Shown here piece after piece: positions 1-14,822 of a stretch of 61,466 nt of DNA. Made by a program: the position numbers and the translations under genes. The stretch covers positions 1 to 61,466 of the forward strand of contig NZ_JOJE01000046.1 in assembly GCF_000720255.1 (NCBI RefSeq), written 5' to 3'. The notes under the pieces are model-generated. The model was not told where the DNA came from. It saw only the letters and a program-made list of their open reading frames with translations, and did no database searches. The stretch is from Streptomyces griseus subsp. griseus. GTDB taxonomy: Bacteria; Actinomycetota; Actinomycetes; Streptomycetales; Streptomycetaceae. Position 1 is the stretch's first letter. The number at the start of each line of letters is the position of its first letter.

Positions 1-96
1 GAAACGCCCGGTTACATTCCGAACCCGGAAGCTAAGCCTCACAGCGCCGATGGTACTGCAGGGGGGACCCTGTGGGAGAGTAGGACGCCGCCGAAC
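1..96 (+). rRNA. rrf: 5S ribosomal RNA, 3' part
   Basis: This is the 3' three quarters of a 5S rRNA; about 23 nt of its 5' end lie outside the window. The conserved loop around GAACCCGGAAGCTAAGCC (24-41) and the 3' end GTAGGACGCCGCCGAAC (80-96) are typical of Streptomyces 5S. It marks the left edge as the end of an rRNA operon. Confidence 0.95.
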
Positions 97-104
97 AATC
101 ATTC

Positions 105-149
105 AAGGGTTGGACCCCGAACCTTAGGTTCCGGGTCCAACCCTTTTTT
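105..149 (+). terminator. rRNA operon terminator
   Basis: A strong hairpin (13-bp arms 105-117 and 133-145, one C-C mismatch, then a 5-bp inner stem with a TTA loop) is followed by six Ts at 144-149. It lies directly after the 5S gene, as expected for an intrinsic rRNA operon terminator. Confidence 0.9.
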
Positions 150-195
150 GTTTTCCGTTACTTGAAGTTCATGTTGCGCAACCAGCATCCACAGC

Positions 196-873
196 ATGGG
201 TACTGCTGCAATGCTCAGGGCCGCCGGCATAGGTGTCGGCGACGAAGTGGTCGTGCCGGCCTTCGGCAACGTGGAAGTCGCCGAGGCGGTGACCCTGGCC
301 GGGGCGCTTCCGGTGTTCGCCGACATAGACGCGGTGACCTACTGCCTTGATCCCGCCGCTGTCGAAGCGGTCATAACTCCGCGGACGGCGGCCGTGGTTG
401 CCGTACACCGCTTCGGGCGGCCCGCCGACATCCTGCGGCTGCACGGTGTGGGGCAGCGGCACGGGCTGCTCGTGCTGGAGCAGGCGGAGTCCGAGGCGCC
501 GTACGACGAGGTCGCTCAGCGCAGGGAGCGGGCCTCGTACCTCGATGCCAAACTGCGTGGCGTACGCACGCCCGATGGTGGGGACGGGCACACCTACCAG
601 CAGTACGTCGTGCGGGTGCCGGGGAACGGGCGGCCGGATCGGGACGCGTTCGCGCGGGCCGTGCGGGGCAAGGGGGTTGACTGCCGGGTACCGGTGAAGA
701 CGCCCGTGCATCGCTTGCCCGAATTCCGGCGGTGTGTGTCCCTGCCGGAGACCGAGAGGGCCGCCGACGAAACGCTCGCGCTGCCGGTGGACGCCTTGCT
801 GACGAAGCGGGACATGCAGCGGACCGTGGCCGCGTGCAACGCGCTCGGCGGGCTGTTGCAGCCGGCCTTCTGA
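196..873 (+). CDS. Shortened DegT/DnrJ/EryC1/StrS aminotransferase-like protein
   Basis: The 225-residue product resembles the PLP-dependent sugar aminotransferase family. Residues 1-95 match the GTAA...GDEVVVPAFGN...AGALPVFADID region of the large domain. From about residue 105 the sequence jumps to the C-terminal part (AQRRERASYLDAKLRGV...TYQQYVVRVP). Family members are usually 350-400 residues; here about 40 N-terminal residues and the central stretch holding the Schiff-base lysine are absent, so it should not be catalytic. No convincing Shine-Dalgarno precedes the ATG. It may be a stable remnant conserved beside the rRNA operon, or a pseudogene. The frame is open throughout with Streptomyces codon use. 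Confidence 0.7.
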   Translation: MGTAAMLRAAGIGVGDEVVVPAFGNVEVAEAVTLAGALPVFADIDAVTYCLDPAAVEAVITPRTAAVVAVHRFGRPADILRLHGVGQRHGLLVLEQAESEAPYDEVAQRRERASYLDAKLRGVRTPDGGDGHTYQQYVVRVPGNGRPDRDAFARAVRGKGVDCRVPVKTPVHRLPEFRRCVSLPETERAADETLALPVDALLTKRDMQRTVAACNALGGLLQPAF

Positions 874-878
874 ACGGT

Positions 879-908
879 TTGGGAGTACGGGTCTGTTCGG
901 GGTACGAT
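879..908 (+). promoter_or_regulatory. Putative tRNA-Thr promoter
   Basis: TTGGGA (879-884), an 18-bp spacer and TACGAT (903-908) resemble a housekeeping promoter. Transcription would begin about 33 nt before the tRNA. The -35 overlaps the region just after the aminotransferase-like stop codon. Confidence 0.45.
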
Positions 909-947
909 CTATTCCGTTGCCGCGAGGGAAACCTCAAAAGGCGACAG

Positions 948-1023
948 GCCCCTATAGCTCAGTCGGTAGAGCGTCTCCATGGTAAGGAGAAGGTCAACGG
1001 TTCGATTCCGTTTGGGGGCTCCA
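948..1023 (+). tRNA. tRNA-Thr (anticodon GGT)
   Basis: The full cloverleaf can be folded by eye. The acceptor arm is GCCCCTA/TGGGGGC with one G-T pair, and the D-loop is GCTCAGTCGGTAGAGC. The anticodon stem TCTCC/GGAGA closes the loop ATGGTAA, which gives anticodon GGT. The T-arm is AACGG-TTCGATT-CCGTT, and CCA is encoded at 1021-1023. It reads threonine ACC/ACU codons. Confidence 0.96.
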
Positions 1024-1026
1024 GAA

Positions 1027-1058
1027 AAAAGGCCTCGCCCTTTCGGGCGGGGCCTTTC
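1027..1058 (+). terminator. Terminator of tRNA-Thr
   Basis: The hairpin GGCCTCGCCC-TTTC-GGGCGGGGCC (1031-1054, one T-G pair) is followed by TTTCTC. It lies 8 nt past the tRNA and also separates it from the convergent osaC stop codon at 1070. Confidence 0.85.
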
Positions 1059-1069
1059 TCATGTCTTCG

Positions 1070-3820
1070 TCAGTCCTTGTGGAGGCCCGGAACGCGCATC
1101 GCCAGGATCGCCATGTCGTCGGAGGGGGCGTCCGACGCGAAGCGTTCCACGGCGCGCATGATGCGGGCCGCCACCGCACCCGCCGTCAGGCCCGTGCAGG
1201 TGGTGAGGACGTCGGCGAGGCCGTCGTCGCCCAGCATGCGGGTGCCCTCACGGCGCTCGGTGACGCCGTCCGTGACGCACAGGAGGACGTCGCCGGGGTC
1301 GAGGGTGACCGTCTGCTCGTAGAGCTCCAGGTCGTCCATGACGCCGAGGAGCGGCTGGGGTTCGGCGGCCGCCTCGACCGTGCCGTCCTGGCGCAGCCGG
1401 AGGGGGAGGGGATGTCCGGCGCAGACCACCTTCAGTTCGGCGCTGCCGTCCTCCTGGGGGCGCAGTTCGCCGTAGAGGAGGGTGAGGAAGCGGCTGCGGG
1501 CGCCCTCGTCGAGGATCGCGGAGTTCAGGCGCTCCAGGACGGCCGGGCCGCTGAGGCCCTCGCGGGCCAGGAGGCGCAGGGCGTGCCGGGCGAGGCCGGT
1601 GACCGCCGCCGCGTTCGGGCCCGTACCGCAGACGTCGCCGATGGCGAAGCCGTACGCGCCGTCGCGGATGGGGAAGACGTCGTAGAAGTCGCCGCCGACC
1701 TCGTTGCCCTCGCCGGCCGCGCGGTAGATGACCTCGACCTCGACGCTGTCGATCTCGGGGAGCTCCGGCGGCAGGAGGCTGCGCTGGAGGGACTGGCTGA
1801 TCGCCGTGCGCTCCGAGTAGAGGCGGGCGTTGTCCAGGGCCAGGGCGGCCCGGCGGGAGAGGTCCTCGGCGAGTTCCAGGATCTCCTGGCGGAAGTGCTC
1901 GTCCGTGGGCTTGCCGAGCGTGAGCATGCCGATCACGCGGTTGCGGGCGACCAGGGGGAGGACGACGGTCTCGCCGCCCACGGCGGAGGCGGTCGCCAGC
2001 GTGGGGCCGATACCGGAGCTGACCGTCGTGGGCTCGCCGAGGCCGAGGCTGCGCATGGAGGTGCGCAGGGCGGCCTGGTGGGCGGCCTCCGCGGGAGCCG
2101 GCCAGACGCGGGCGCCGGGGGTGGGGACCGGGTCGGGCGGTGAGATCTTCGACAGCAACGACTTGATGCCGTCGATGAGTTCCTCGTCCTCGTGCAGGAC
2201 GTACGACAGGTAGGGCTCGGTGGCCTGGTCGGCGATCGTGTAGACCGCGCACCAGGTGGCCAGGGTCGGGACGGTCATCTGGGCCATCAGCGCCAGGGTC
2301 TGGTCGCGGTCCAGGGTGCCGGCGAGGAGGTCGGAGGCCTCGACGAGGAAACTCAGGGAGCCTCGGCGCAGGCGTTCCAGCTCGCCCAGGCGGGCCGACT
2401 CGACGGCCAGGGCGATGCGGTCGGCCGCGAACTGCAGCCTCAGGGCTTCCTCGTTGGAGTAGCGGCCGGGGCCCTCGGCGGCCACCCCGAGGGAGCCGGT
2501 GAGGCGGCCCTCCACCTTGAGGGGGACCGTCACCACCGAGCGCATGCCGGTGCCGTTCAGCAGGGGGACCGCGCCCGGAACGGCCGTCAGGTCCTCGTGG
2601 ACGGCCGGCATACGGGCCGAGCCGTAGCGGCCGGGGCCCGCTTCGACGGGCACGCGGGCGAAGCGCTGGCGGGCGGAGGGCAGGCCGGTGGAGGCGCGGA
2701 CCTCCAACTCGGTCTCGTCGTCGGTCGCGAGGAGCAGGAAGGCGGAGTCGCCGTCGAGCATGTCGCGAGCGCGTTCGACCGTGCGCTGGAGGAGGCCGTC
2801 GAGGTCGTCCGGCGCCGGGGAGCCGATGAACACCTCGAAGGGGTCACTGTTCGGGCCGTCGGAGGTGGGTGTCGCGTCGGAGGACGGGACGCGCAACGGG
2901 GTCTGCAGAACAGCCCGTTCGTGGTCACGTACGAGGAGGCACACGGTTGACGGCTCGCCACCGGTGTCGCGGACGCGCAGGTGGGAGGCGTACACGGGAG
3001 TCACGCGGCCGTTGGCGCCGCGAATGCCGTAACTGCCCTCCCAGCGGGAGAGTTGGAGGGCCTCGGCGATGCCGGTGCTGGTGCCCGGGGTGTGCGGCCA
3101 GGCAGCGAGGTCGGTGAGGGGCTTGCCGACGACCTGGTCGGCGGCGTAGCCGAAGAGTTCCTCGGCGTCCTCGTTCCAGGCGGAGACGGCGCCCTTGCGG
3201 TCGATCTGGACGACGGCGACGCGGACGCGGCTGTCGGCGAGCGGGAGCAGGTCGGCGGGCAGGGACGGGCCGGCCGCGCGCGTGCCCACCGGGCGTTCGG
3301 GGAGGTCGAGTCGGAACCACACGTGCTTGTGGGTGGGGGTGTACTCGACGCCCCAGCGGCCGGCGATGGCCGCGCACAGCTGGAGGCCGCGCCCGCCCTC
3401 TCTGTCCAGGTTGCCCATGCTGAGGAGCGAGCCCTGGAGCGGGATCTCGCGCTCGGGATACCGGTCGGCGACCTCGATGCGTACGCCGTCGTCGCTGCGC
3501 AGACACAGGACGTCGGCGTGTGTACCGGCGTGCACCACCGCGTTGGTCACGAGCTCGCTGGTGAGGACGACGGCGTCGTCGACGATGTCGCCGAAGCCCC
3601 ACCCCTGGAGGGTGTCGCGGACGAACGAGCGGGCGGTCGCGACCGATCGCCCGACGGGCTCGAAGCTGGCGGCCGCGCGCGCGGTGATCACAGAACTCCT
3701 CGACCGGTTGTCGACGTACTGGGCTGCCTGGCCGGCCCGCTCGCACCGCTGGGGCGGTGGCAGCGTGCTCGTCGGCCTGGGTTCCGGGGTCTGTCCCCCC
3801 GGGATCAGTCCGGTGGTCAT
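1070..3820 (-). CDS. osaC: OsaC-like multidomain regulator: RsbW-type kinase, PAS, GAF, PP2C/SpoIIE phosphatase
   Basis: The 916-residue cytoplasmic protein carries, in order, an RsbW-like HATPase (about 40-175, ELVTNAVVHAG), a PAS domain (about 195-300), two GAF-like regions (about 335-650) and a SpoIIE/PP2C phosphatase (about 690-910, with GGDFYDVF, FAIGDVCGTG, VTDGVTERR and SDDMAIL). In S. coelicolor OsaC modulates the stress sigma factor SigB during osmotic adaptation. Here it sits divergent from osaA/osaB, as in that species. I chose the ATG at 3818-3820 because GGAGGGG lies 11 nt before it; a longer frame to 3886 has no better ribosome site. Function is inferred from domain order and synteny. 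Confidence 0.88.
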   Translation of the reverse strand: MTTGLIPGGQTPEPRPTSTLPPPQRCERAGQAAQYVDNRSRSSVITARAAASFEPVGRSVATARSFVRDTLQGWGFGDIVDDAVVLTSELVTNAVVHAGTHADVLCLRSDDGVRIEVADRYPEREIPLQGSLLSMGNLDREGGRGLQLCAAIAGRWGVEYTPTHKHVWFRLDLPERPVGTRAAGPSLPADLLPLADSRVRVAVVQIDRKGAVSAWNEDAEELFGYAADQVVGKPLTDLAAWPHTPGTSTGIAEALQLSRWEGSYGIRGANGRVTPVYASHLRVRDTGGEPSTVCLLVRDHERAVLQTPLRVPSSDATPTSDGPNSDPFEVFIGSPAPDDLDGLLQRTVERARDMLDGDSAFLLLATDDETELEVRASTGLPSARQRFARVPVEAGPGRYGSARMPAVHEDLTAVPGAVPLLNGTGMRSVVTVPLKVEGRLTGSLGVAAEGPGRYSNEEALRLQFAADRIALAVESARLGELERLRRGSLSFLVEASDLLAGTLDRDQTLALMAQMTVPTLATWCAVYTIADQATEPYLSYVLHEDEELIDGIKSLLSKISPPDPVPTPGARVWPAPAEAAHQAALRTSMRSLGLGEPTTVSSGIGPTLATASAVGGETVVLPLVARNRVIGMLTLGKPTDEHFRQEILELAEDLSRRAALALDNARLYSERTAISQSLQRSLLPPELPEIDSVEVEVIYRAAGEGNEVGGDFYDVFPIRDGAYGFAIGDVCGTGPNAAAVTGLARHALRLLAREGLSGPAVLERLNSAILDEGARSRFLTLLYGELRPQEDGSAELKVVCAGHPLPLRLRQDGTVEAAAEPQPLLGVMDDLELYEQTVTLDPGDVLLCVTDGVTERREGTRMLGDDGLADVLTTCTGLTAGAVAARIMRAVERFASDAPSDDMAILAMRVPGLHKD

Positions 3821-4207
3821 GTGTGCGGCCGCCCCTCCGATGCCCGCTCGTTCTCGTGCCACCGCCCATGCCGGACGGGCCGGCACGGCTGGACAGCCGC
3901 ATGCAAGGTTACTTACCTTCCCCCACCGCGCGGATGCCGGTCGCCTGTGATTCCGTCCCCCGGGTGTGCGGACCGTGTGCGAAGCTGCCGAACTGTTATG
4001 GCCTGGTTGGGTGAGGGTGAAACACTGGGCAAGCTTCCTGTGAAGGTCCGGGCAGGTGGCGTGTCTTCTGTGGATGTCGGGAAGCAGCCCCTTGGCCCGG
4101 GCTGATTACATCGGGCATGAATACGCGGCAGTAGCACCAGCAACCGGTACGTCGAGCAGCACTACCCCAGTACAGCAGTAACGGTCGAGCCCTGCGGGAG
4201 GGACACA
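3821..4207. promoter_or_regulatory. Divergent osaC/osaA control region
   Basis: This 387-bp region between divergent genes must hold both promoters. I see a short inverted repeat AAGGT-TACTT-ACCTT (3905-3919) that could be an operator, and no clean -35/-10 pair. It contains no credible ORF. Confidence 0.4.
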
Positions 4208-9688
<5,481 letters not shown>

Positions 9689-10028
9689 CCGAAGCGGCGG
9701 GACTTGTCGAGGCTTCGTTCAGGGTTGGTGCCGATGTGGCGGGAACCCTCGGGGTGCGCGACGAGTTGCTGGTGAAGTTGCTGACTGAGTGTGGTGGAAG
9801 CCGTGTAGAGACACGGGGTTCGGGGAACCTTCTGGTCTCCCGCTACGTTTCTGCTACGTGCACAGTGACATCACGGTGACAGGGTGTGGCGACGGGCGGG
9901 GTGCGGCTACGATGACCGGCACGAGGACGGGCGGCGCAAGGGAGTCGTCCCCTGGGGCGGCACCGGGCGGTGTCACCCCAAGTCCTGCGGACAGGGGAGG
10001 CCCCATGCCGGGGCGAGGAGGGCGGGCC
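9689..10028 (+). promoter_or_regulatory. osaA-osaB intergenic region
   Basis: This 340-bp gap is long for two functionally paired genes and suggests osaB has its own promoter. I found no clear hexamer pair or operator. A 69-codon frame starting inside the end of osaA (9670-9879) has poor coding character and I do not call it. Confidence 0.35.
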
Positions 10029-10709
10029 ATGGTGCAGAAGGCCAAGATCCTCCTGGTCGATGACCGGCCGGAGAATCTGCTGGCGCTGGAGGCGATCCTC
10101 TCTGCGCTCGATCAGACGCTGGTACGGGCATCGTCCGGGGAAGAGGCACTCAAAGCACTGCTGACCGACGACTTCGCGGTCATTCTGCTGGATGTGCAGA
10201 TGCCGGGAATGGACGGCTTCGAGACGGCGGCTCACATCAAGCGGCGGGAGCGGACGCGGGACATCCCGATCATCTTCCTCACCGCCATCAACCACGGCCC
10301 CCATCACACCTTCCGGGGGTACGCGGCGGGTGCGGTCGACTACATCTCCAAGCCGTTCGACCCGTGGGTGCTGCGGGCCAAGGTCTCCGTGTTCGTCGAG
10401 CTGTACATGAAGAACTGTCAGCTGCGTGAGCAGGCGGCGCTGTTGCGGCTGCAGTTGGAGGGCAATGGCGGCAAGGCGGCCGACGGTGCCAAGGAGCCCG
10501 CGGGACTGCTCGCCGAGCTCTCGGCGCGGCTCGCGGCCGTCGAGGAGCAGGCCGAGGCGCTCTCCAAGCAGCTCGACGACGAGTCGGCGGACGCGGCGGC
10601 GGTGGCCACGGCGGCCCATCTGGAGCGCAAACTGACCGGGCTGCGCCGGGCGCTGGACGCCCTGGAGCCGGGCACGGGCGGCAGCGCGTCGGTGCCGTCA
10701 CAGAACTGA
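10029..10709 (+). CDS. osaB: OsaB-like response regulator without DNA-binding domain
   Basis: The 226-residue product has an N-terminal receiver (residues 3-120). The acidic pair DD is in LLVDDRPENLL, the phospho-acceptor is Asp55 in LLDVQMPGMDG, and the conserved Lys is in YISKPFD. The C-terminal 100 residues form an Ala/Glu/Leu-rich coiled coil instead of an output domain, so it probably acts by protein contact. It is the likely partner of the upstream hybrid kinase; S. coelicolor osaB mutants fail to erect aerial hyphae on high-osmolarity medium. The ATG at 10029 follows GAGGAGGGC. An ATG at 10005 with GGGGAGG before it is an alternative. Confidence 0.88.
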   Translation: MVQKAKILLVDDRPENLLALEAILSALDQTLVRASSGEEALKALLTDDFAVILLDVQMPGMDGFETAAHIKRRERTRDIPIIFLTAINHGPHHTFRGYAAGAVDYISKPFDPWVLRAKVSVFVELYMKNCQLREQAALLRLQLEGNGGKAADGAKEPAGLLAELSARLAAVEEQAEALSKQLDDESADAAAVATAAHLERKLTGLRRALDALEPGTGGSASVPSQN

Positions 10710-10753
10710 CGCATGCCGCGCACGCTGTTGCGGATGAGCGCGCGTCAGTTTCA

Positions 10754-10769
10754 CGCCCCGATCGGGGCG
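10754..10769 (+). terminator. Palindrome after osaB, possible terminator
   Basis: The perfect palindrome CGCCCC-GATC-GGGGCG lies 45 bp after the osaB stop. There is no T-run, which is common for Streptomyces terminators. It could instead be a protein-binding site upstream of ftsK. Confidence 0.4.
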
Positions 10770-10833
10770 ACACGAACGGGTGAAGCAGCGGGCACACGTG
10801 TCCGCTGTCCTCTTCACCGGTAATCTCACACCC

Positions 10834-13629
10834 ATGGCCTCACGTCCCTCCGCAGCCAAGAAGCAGCCAGCCAAGAAGGCAGCCGCTCCGGCGAAGGCTC
10901 CGACGAAGAAGGCCGCTGCGAAAAGGGCCCCGGCGAAGAAGGCTCCGGCGAAGAAGGCGCCCGCCCGGAAAGCCGCGGCCAAGAAGCCCGTGCCCCCGCC
11001 GGCTCCCAGCCCCACCGGGGGCGTGTACCGCCTGGTGCGCGCCCTGTGGCTCGGGCTCGCCCACGCCGTCGGCGCGGTGTTCCGCGGCATAGGGGCCGGT
11101 GCGAAGAACCTCGACCCGGCCCACCGCAAGGACGGCGTCGCGCTGCTGCTGCTGGCCATGGCGCTGATCGTCGCCGCGGGGACCTGGGCCGATCTGCGCG
11201 GGCCCGTCGGTGACCTCGTCGAGATCCTGGTGACCGGCTCCTTCGGGCGTCTGGACCTGCTGGTGCCGATACTGCTCGCGGTCATCGCCGTCCGGTTCAT
11301 CAGGCATCCCGAGCAGCCCGAGGCCAACGGCCGCATCGTGATCGGCCTGTCCGCGCTCGTCATCGGCGTGCTCGGCCAGGTCCACATCGCCTGCGGCGCG
11401 CCCGCCCGCAGCGACGGCATGCAGGCCATAAGGGACGCCGGCGGCCTCATCGGCTGGGGTGCGGCGACCCCGCTGACGTACACCATGGGCGAGGTCCTCG
11501 CCGTACCGCTGCTGGTGCTGCTGACGATCTTCGGGCTGCTGGTCGTCACGGCCACCCCGGTCAACGCCGTCCCGCAGCGGCTGCGGCTGCTCGGCGTGAA
11601 GCTGGGCATCCTGCACGACCCGGCGGAGGACGCGTACCCGGAGTACCCCGAGTACTCCGCGGACGACGAGCGCTACGACGACCAGTGGCGCGAGGCGCTG
11701 CCCGCGCGCTCCCGCCGGCGCTCGAGCGCCCCCCAGGCCTACGACCCCGACAACGCCGAGCAGGAGGCCCTCTCGCAGCGCCGCGGCCGGCCTCGACGCT
11801 CCGCCGTGCCGCAGCCCGACATGGGGCGGCCGATGGACGCCGTGGACGTCGCCGCGGCGGCCGCTGCCGCGCTCGACGGCGCCGTCCTGCACGGCATGCC
11901 GCCCTCGCCGGTCGTCGCCGACCTCACCCAGGGCGTCAGCGTGGGAGACCGCGAGGACACCACGCCGACGCCCGTCCCGGCCCCGGCCGCGCGCCCCCGG
12001 CAGGAGAAGCCCCAGCAGGACGGGCCTCAGCAGGACAAGCCGAGGTCCAGGCAGGAGAAGCTCAGCTCCGGAGAGGTCCCCGACCTCACCAAGGCGCCGC
12101 CCCCGCAGGAGCGCGACCTGCCGCCGCGTGCCGAGCAGCTCCAGCTCTCCGGCGACATCACCTACTCACTGCCTGTCCTTGACCTCCTCACGCGCGGGGG
12201 CCCCGGCAAGTCGCGCAGCGCCGCCAACGACGCCATAGTCGCCTCGCTCACCACCGTCTTCACCGAGTTCAAGGTGGACGCCGCCGTCACCGGCTTCACC
12301 CGCGGGCCGACGGTCACGCGCTACGAGGTCGAGCTCGGCCCCGCCGTGAAGGTCGAGCGGATCACCGCGCTGACGAAGAACATCGCCTACGCCGTCGCCA
12401 GCCCGGACGTACGGATCATCAGCCCGATCCCCGGCAAGTCGGCGGTCGGCATCGAGATCCCGAACACCGACCGGGAGATGGTCAACCTCGGTGACGTGCT
12501 GCGCCTCGCGGAGTCCGCGGAGGACGACGACCCGATGCTCGTCGCGTTCGGCAAGGACGTCGAGGGCGGCTACGTCATGCACTCGCTGGCGAAGATGCCC
12601 CACATGCTGGTCGCCGGTGCCACCGGATCCGGCAAGTCGTCCTGCATCAATTGCCTGATCACCTCGGTCATGATGCGGGCGACCCCCGAGGACGTCCGCA
12701 TGATCCTCGTCGACCCCAAGCGCGTCGAGCTGACCGCCTACGAGGGCATCCCGCACCTGATCACACCGATCATCACCAACCCCAAGCGGGCCGCCGAGGC
12801 GCTCCAGTGGGTCGTACGGGAGATGGACCTCCGGTACGACGACCTGGCGGCGTACGGCTACCGGCACATCGACGACTTCAACCGTGCCGTGCGCGAGGGC
12901 AAGGTCAAGCCGCCCGAGGGCAGTGAGCGTGAGCTCCAGCCGTACCCGTACCTGCTGGTCATCGTCGACGAGCTCGCCGACCTGATGATGGTGGCGCCGC
13001 GGGACGTCGAGGACGCCATCGTGCGCATCACGCAGCTCGCGCGCGCGGCCGGCATCCACCTGGTGCTCGCCACACAGCGGCCGTCCGTCGACGTGGTCAC
13101 CGGTCTGATCAAGGCGAACGTGCCCTCGCGGCTCGCCTTCGCCACCTCCTCCCTCGCCGACTCCCGCGTCATCCTCGACCAGCCCGGCGCCGAGAAGCTG
13201 ATCGGCAAGGGCGACGGGCTGTTCCTGCCGATGGGGGCCAACAAGCCCACCCGTATGCAGGGCGCGTTCGTGACCGAGGAGGAGGTCGCGGCGGTCGTCC
13301 AGCACTGCAAGGACCAGATGGCGCCCGTCTTCCGGGACGACGTCACCGTGGGCACCAAGCAGAAGAAGGAAATAGACGAGGACATCGGCGACGACCTCGA
13401 CCTGCTGTGCCAGGCGGCCGAGTTGGTGGTCTCGACGCAGTTCGGGTCCACCTCGATGCTCCAGCGCAAGCTGCGCGTCGGGTTCGCGAAGGCGGGCCGG
13501 CTGATGGACCTCATGGAGTCGCGGGGGGTCGTCGGCCCCAGCGAGGGATCCAAGGCTCGTGACGTTCTCGTGAAGCCTGACGACCTGGATGGTGTGCTCG
13601 CGGTGATCCGCGGGGAGGCCGAAGGGTAA
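10834..13629 (+). CDS. ftsK: DNA translocase FtsK
   Basis: The 931-residue protein pumps DNA through closing septa, which in Streptomyces matters at sporulation. Residues 1-50 are Lys/Ala/Pro-rich. Four membrane segments lie between about 95 and 240, followed by a Pro/Gln-rich linker (about 260-440). The RecA-like motor has Walker A GATGSGKSS (Lys601), Walker B LLVIVDELADLMM and the TQRPSVDVVTG motif. The winged-helix gamma domain ends the protein (STQFGSTSMLQRKLRVGFAKA). The ATG at 10834 lies 7 nt after TAATCT (10821-10826) with no ribosome site, which points to a leaderless mRNA. An upstream ATG at 10780 is less likely. Confidence 0.96.
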   Translation: MASRPSAAKKQPAKKAAAPAKAPTKKAAAKRAPAKKAPAKKAPARKAAAKKPVPPPAPSPTGGVYRLVRALWLGLAHAVGAVFRGIGAGAKNLDPAHRKDGVALLLLAMALIVAAGTWADLRGPVGDLVEILVTGSFGRLDLLVPILLAVIAVRFIRHPEQPEANGRIVIGLSALVIGVLGQVHIACGAPARSDGMQAIRDAGGLIGWGAATPLTYTMGEVLAVPLLVLLTIFGLLVVTATPVNAVPQRLRLLGVKLGILHDPAEDAYPEYPEYSADDERYDDQWREALPARSRRRSSAPQAYDPDNAEQEALSQRRGRPRRSAVPQPDMGRPMDAVDVAAAAAAALDGAVLHGMPPSPVVADLTQGVSVGDREDTTPTPVPAPAARPRQEKPQQDGPQQDKPRSRQEKLSSGEVPDLTKAPPPQERDLPPRAEQLQLSGDITYSLPVLDLLTRGGPGKSRSAANDAIVASLTTVFTEFKVDAAVTGFTRGPTVTRYEVELGPAVKVERITALTKNIAYAVASPDVRIISPIPGKSAVGIEIPNTDREMVNLGDVLRLAESAEDDDPMLVAFGKDVEGGYVMHSLAKMPHMLVAGATGSGKSSCINCLITSVMMRATPEDVRMILVDPKRVELTAYEGIPHLITPIITNPKRAAEALQWVVREMDLRYDDLAAYGYRHIDDFNRAVREGKVKPPEGSERELQPYPYLLVIVDELADLMMVAPRDVEDAIVRITQLARAAGIHLVLATQRPSVDVVTGLIKANVPSRLAFATSSLADSRVILDQPGAEKLIGKGDGLFLPMGANKPTRMQGAFVTEEEVAAVVQHCKDQMAPVFRDDVTVGTKQKKEIDEDIGDDLDLLCQAAELVVSTQFGSTSMLQRKLRVGFAKAGRLMDLMESRGVVGPSEGSKARDVLVKPDDLDGVLAVIRGEAEG

Positions 13630-13825
13630 GGGAAAACGGGAGCGCGACGGTCGTCTCGCGGGTGGAAGCGCAACCGGGTGATGTCCGGATCGTGACCCAC
13701 CCGTAAGCGATCATTGAGCAACCGTTTCCCTTCGGCATACGTCAAGTTGAGGGAAGTACCAAGCGCGTACCCGACCGTCGGAGTGTCCGGCCATTCCGAT
13801 TGGCGTACAAAGCCCCGCCGTCCGG

Positions 13826-13856
13826 TTGCCCCACCCTTTTGCACCACCCCTAGACT
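13826..13856 (+). promoter_or_regulatory. Putative promoter of the RodZ-like gene
   Basis: TTGCCC (13826-13831), a 19-bp spacer and TAGACT (13851-13856) resemble a SigHrdB-type promoter. It lies 43 bp before the GTG start. Confidence 0.4.
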
Positions 13857-13898
13857 GAACCTCCAGCACAGGTGGCTACACCCTCGAAAGGCGCCCCC

Positions 13899-14738
13899 GT
13901 GTCCATCGGCAACTCTCCTGAAGACGAGCGTCCGTTCGAAGACGTTTCCGAGGAAGCCCGCCCCTCCATCGGCCGTACGCTGCAGCAGGCGCGTATCGCG
14001 GCCGGGCTGACCGTCGACGACGTCAGTACCGCCACCCGCGTCCGCCTGCCGATCGTGCACGCGATCGAGGCGGACGACTTCGCGCCCTGTGGCGGCGACG
14101 TCTACGCCCGAGGGCACATCAAAACGCTGGCCAGGGCTGTCCATCTGGATCCGGAGCCGCTGCTCGAACAGTACGCGGCCGACCACGGCGGCCGGCCGGC
14201 GCCCACCCCGGCCGCGCCCCTGTTCGAGGCCGAGCGCATTCGCCCGGAACGGCGCGGGCCGAACTGGACCGCGGCCATGGTCGCCGCGATCGTCGCTGTG
14301 GTCGGGTTCGTCGGGTTCACCGTGTTCAAGGGCGGCGACGACGGCGGTACGAAGGAGCAGGTCGCCGACGGCACCACGCCCTCCGCCACCGACTCCGCCT
14401 CGCCCACCACGAAGACCACGAAGCCCGCCGACGAGAAGGCCGACCCCACGGACAGCGCCATCGCGGCCGCGCCCCAGGACAAGGTGACCGTCCGGGTGAG
14501 CGCCGTCGACGGCCGCAGCTGGATCTCCGCCCAGGACCACAACGGCCGGCTGCTCTTCGACGGGCTGCTCAAGAAGGGCCAGTCCAAGACGTTCCAGGAC
14601 AGCACCAAGGTGAAGCTGGTCCTCGGCGACGCCGGCGCCATCCAGCTCTACGTCAACGGCAAGAAGATCGACGACGACTTCCGGTCCGGAGCCGTGGAGC
14701 GCCTGACCTACACCAAGGGCGACCCGCAGGTCGGCTGA
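13899..14738 (+). CDS. RodZ-like helix-turn-helix membrane protein
   Basis: The 279-residue protein has an N-terminal HTH_25 domain (about 25-90, GRTLQQARIAAGLTVDDVSTATR), one transmembrane helix (about 127-145, AAIVAVVGFVGFTVF), a Thr/Ser/Lys-rich linker and a C-terminal DUF4115 beta domain (about 200-275, VRVSAVDGRSWISAQD). This is the architecture of RodZ, which links MreB to the cell envelope in rods. In Streptomyces the role is less defined. The GTG at 13899 has GAAAGG 8 nt upstream; a GTG at 13872 would add nine residues. It sits between ftsK and rimO as in other streptomycetes. Confidence 0.82.
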   Translation: MSIGNSPEDERPFEDVSEEARPSIGRTLQQARIAAGLTVDDVSTATRVRLPIVHAIEADDFAPCGGDVYARGHIKTLARAVHLDPEPLLEQYAADHGGRPAPTPAAPLFEAERIRPERRGPNWTAAMVAAIVAVVGFVGFTVFKGGDDGGTKEQVADGTTPSATDSASPTTKTTKPADEKADPTDSAIAAAPQDKVTVRVSAVDGRSWISAQDHNGRLLFDGLLKKGQSKTFQDSTKVKLVLGDAGAIQLYVNGKKIDDDFRSGAVERLTYTKGDPQVG

Positions 14739-14822
14739 CCGGAGGACGCGTGTTCGGGGGCGGTCGGGCCGGGCCAACCCCGTCGACGTGGGGTGTCGGC
14801 GGGACGAAGTAGTCTTGAGCCC

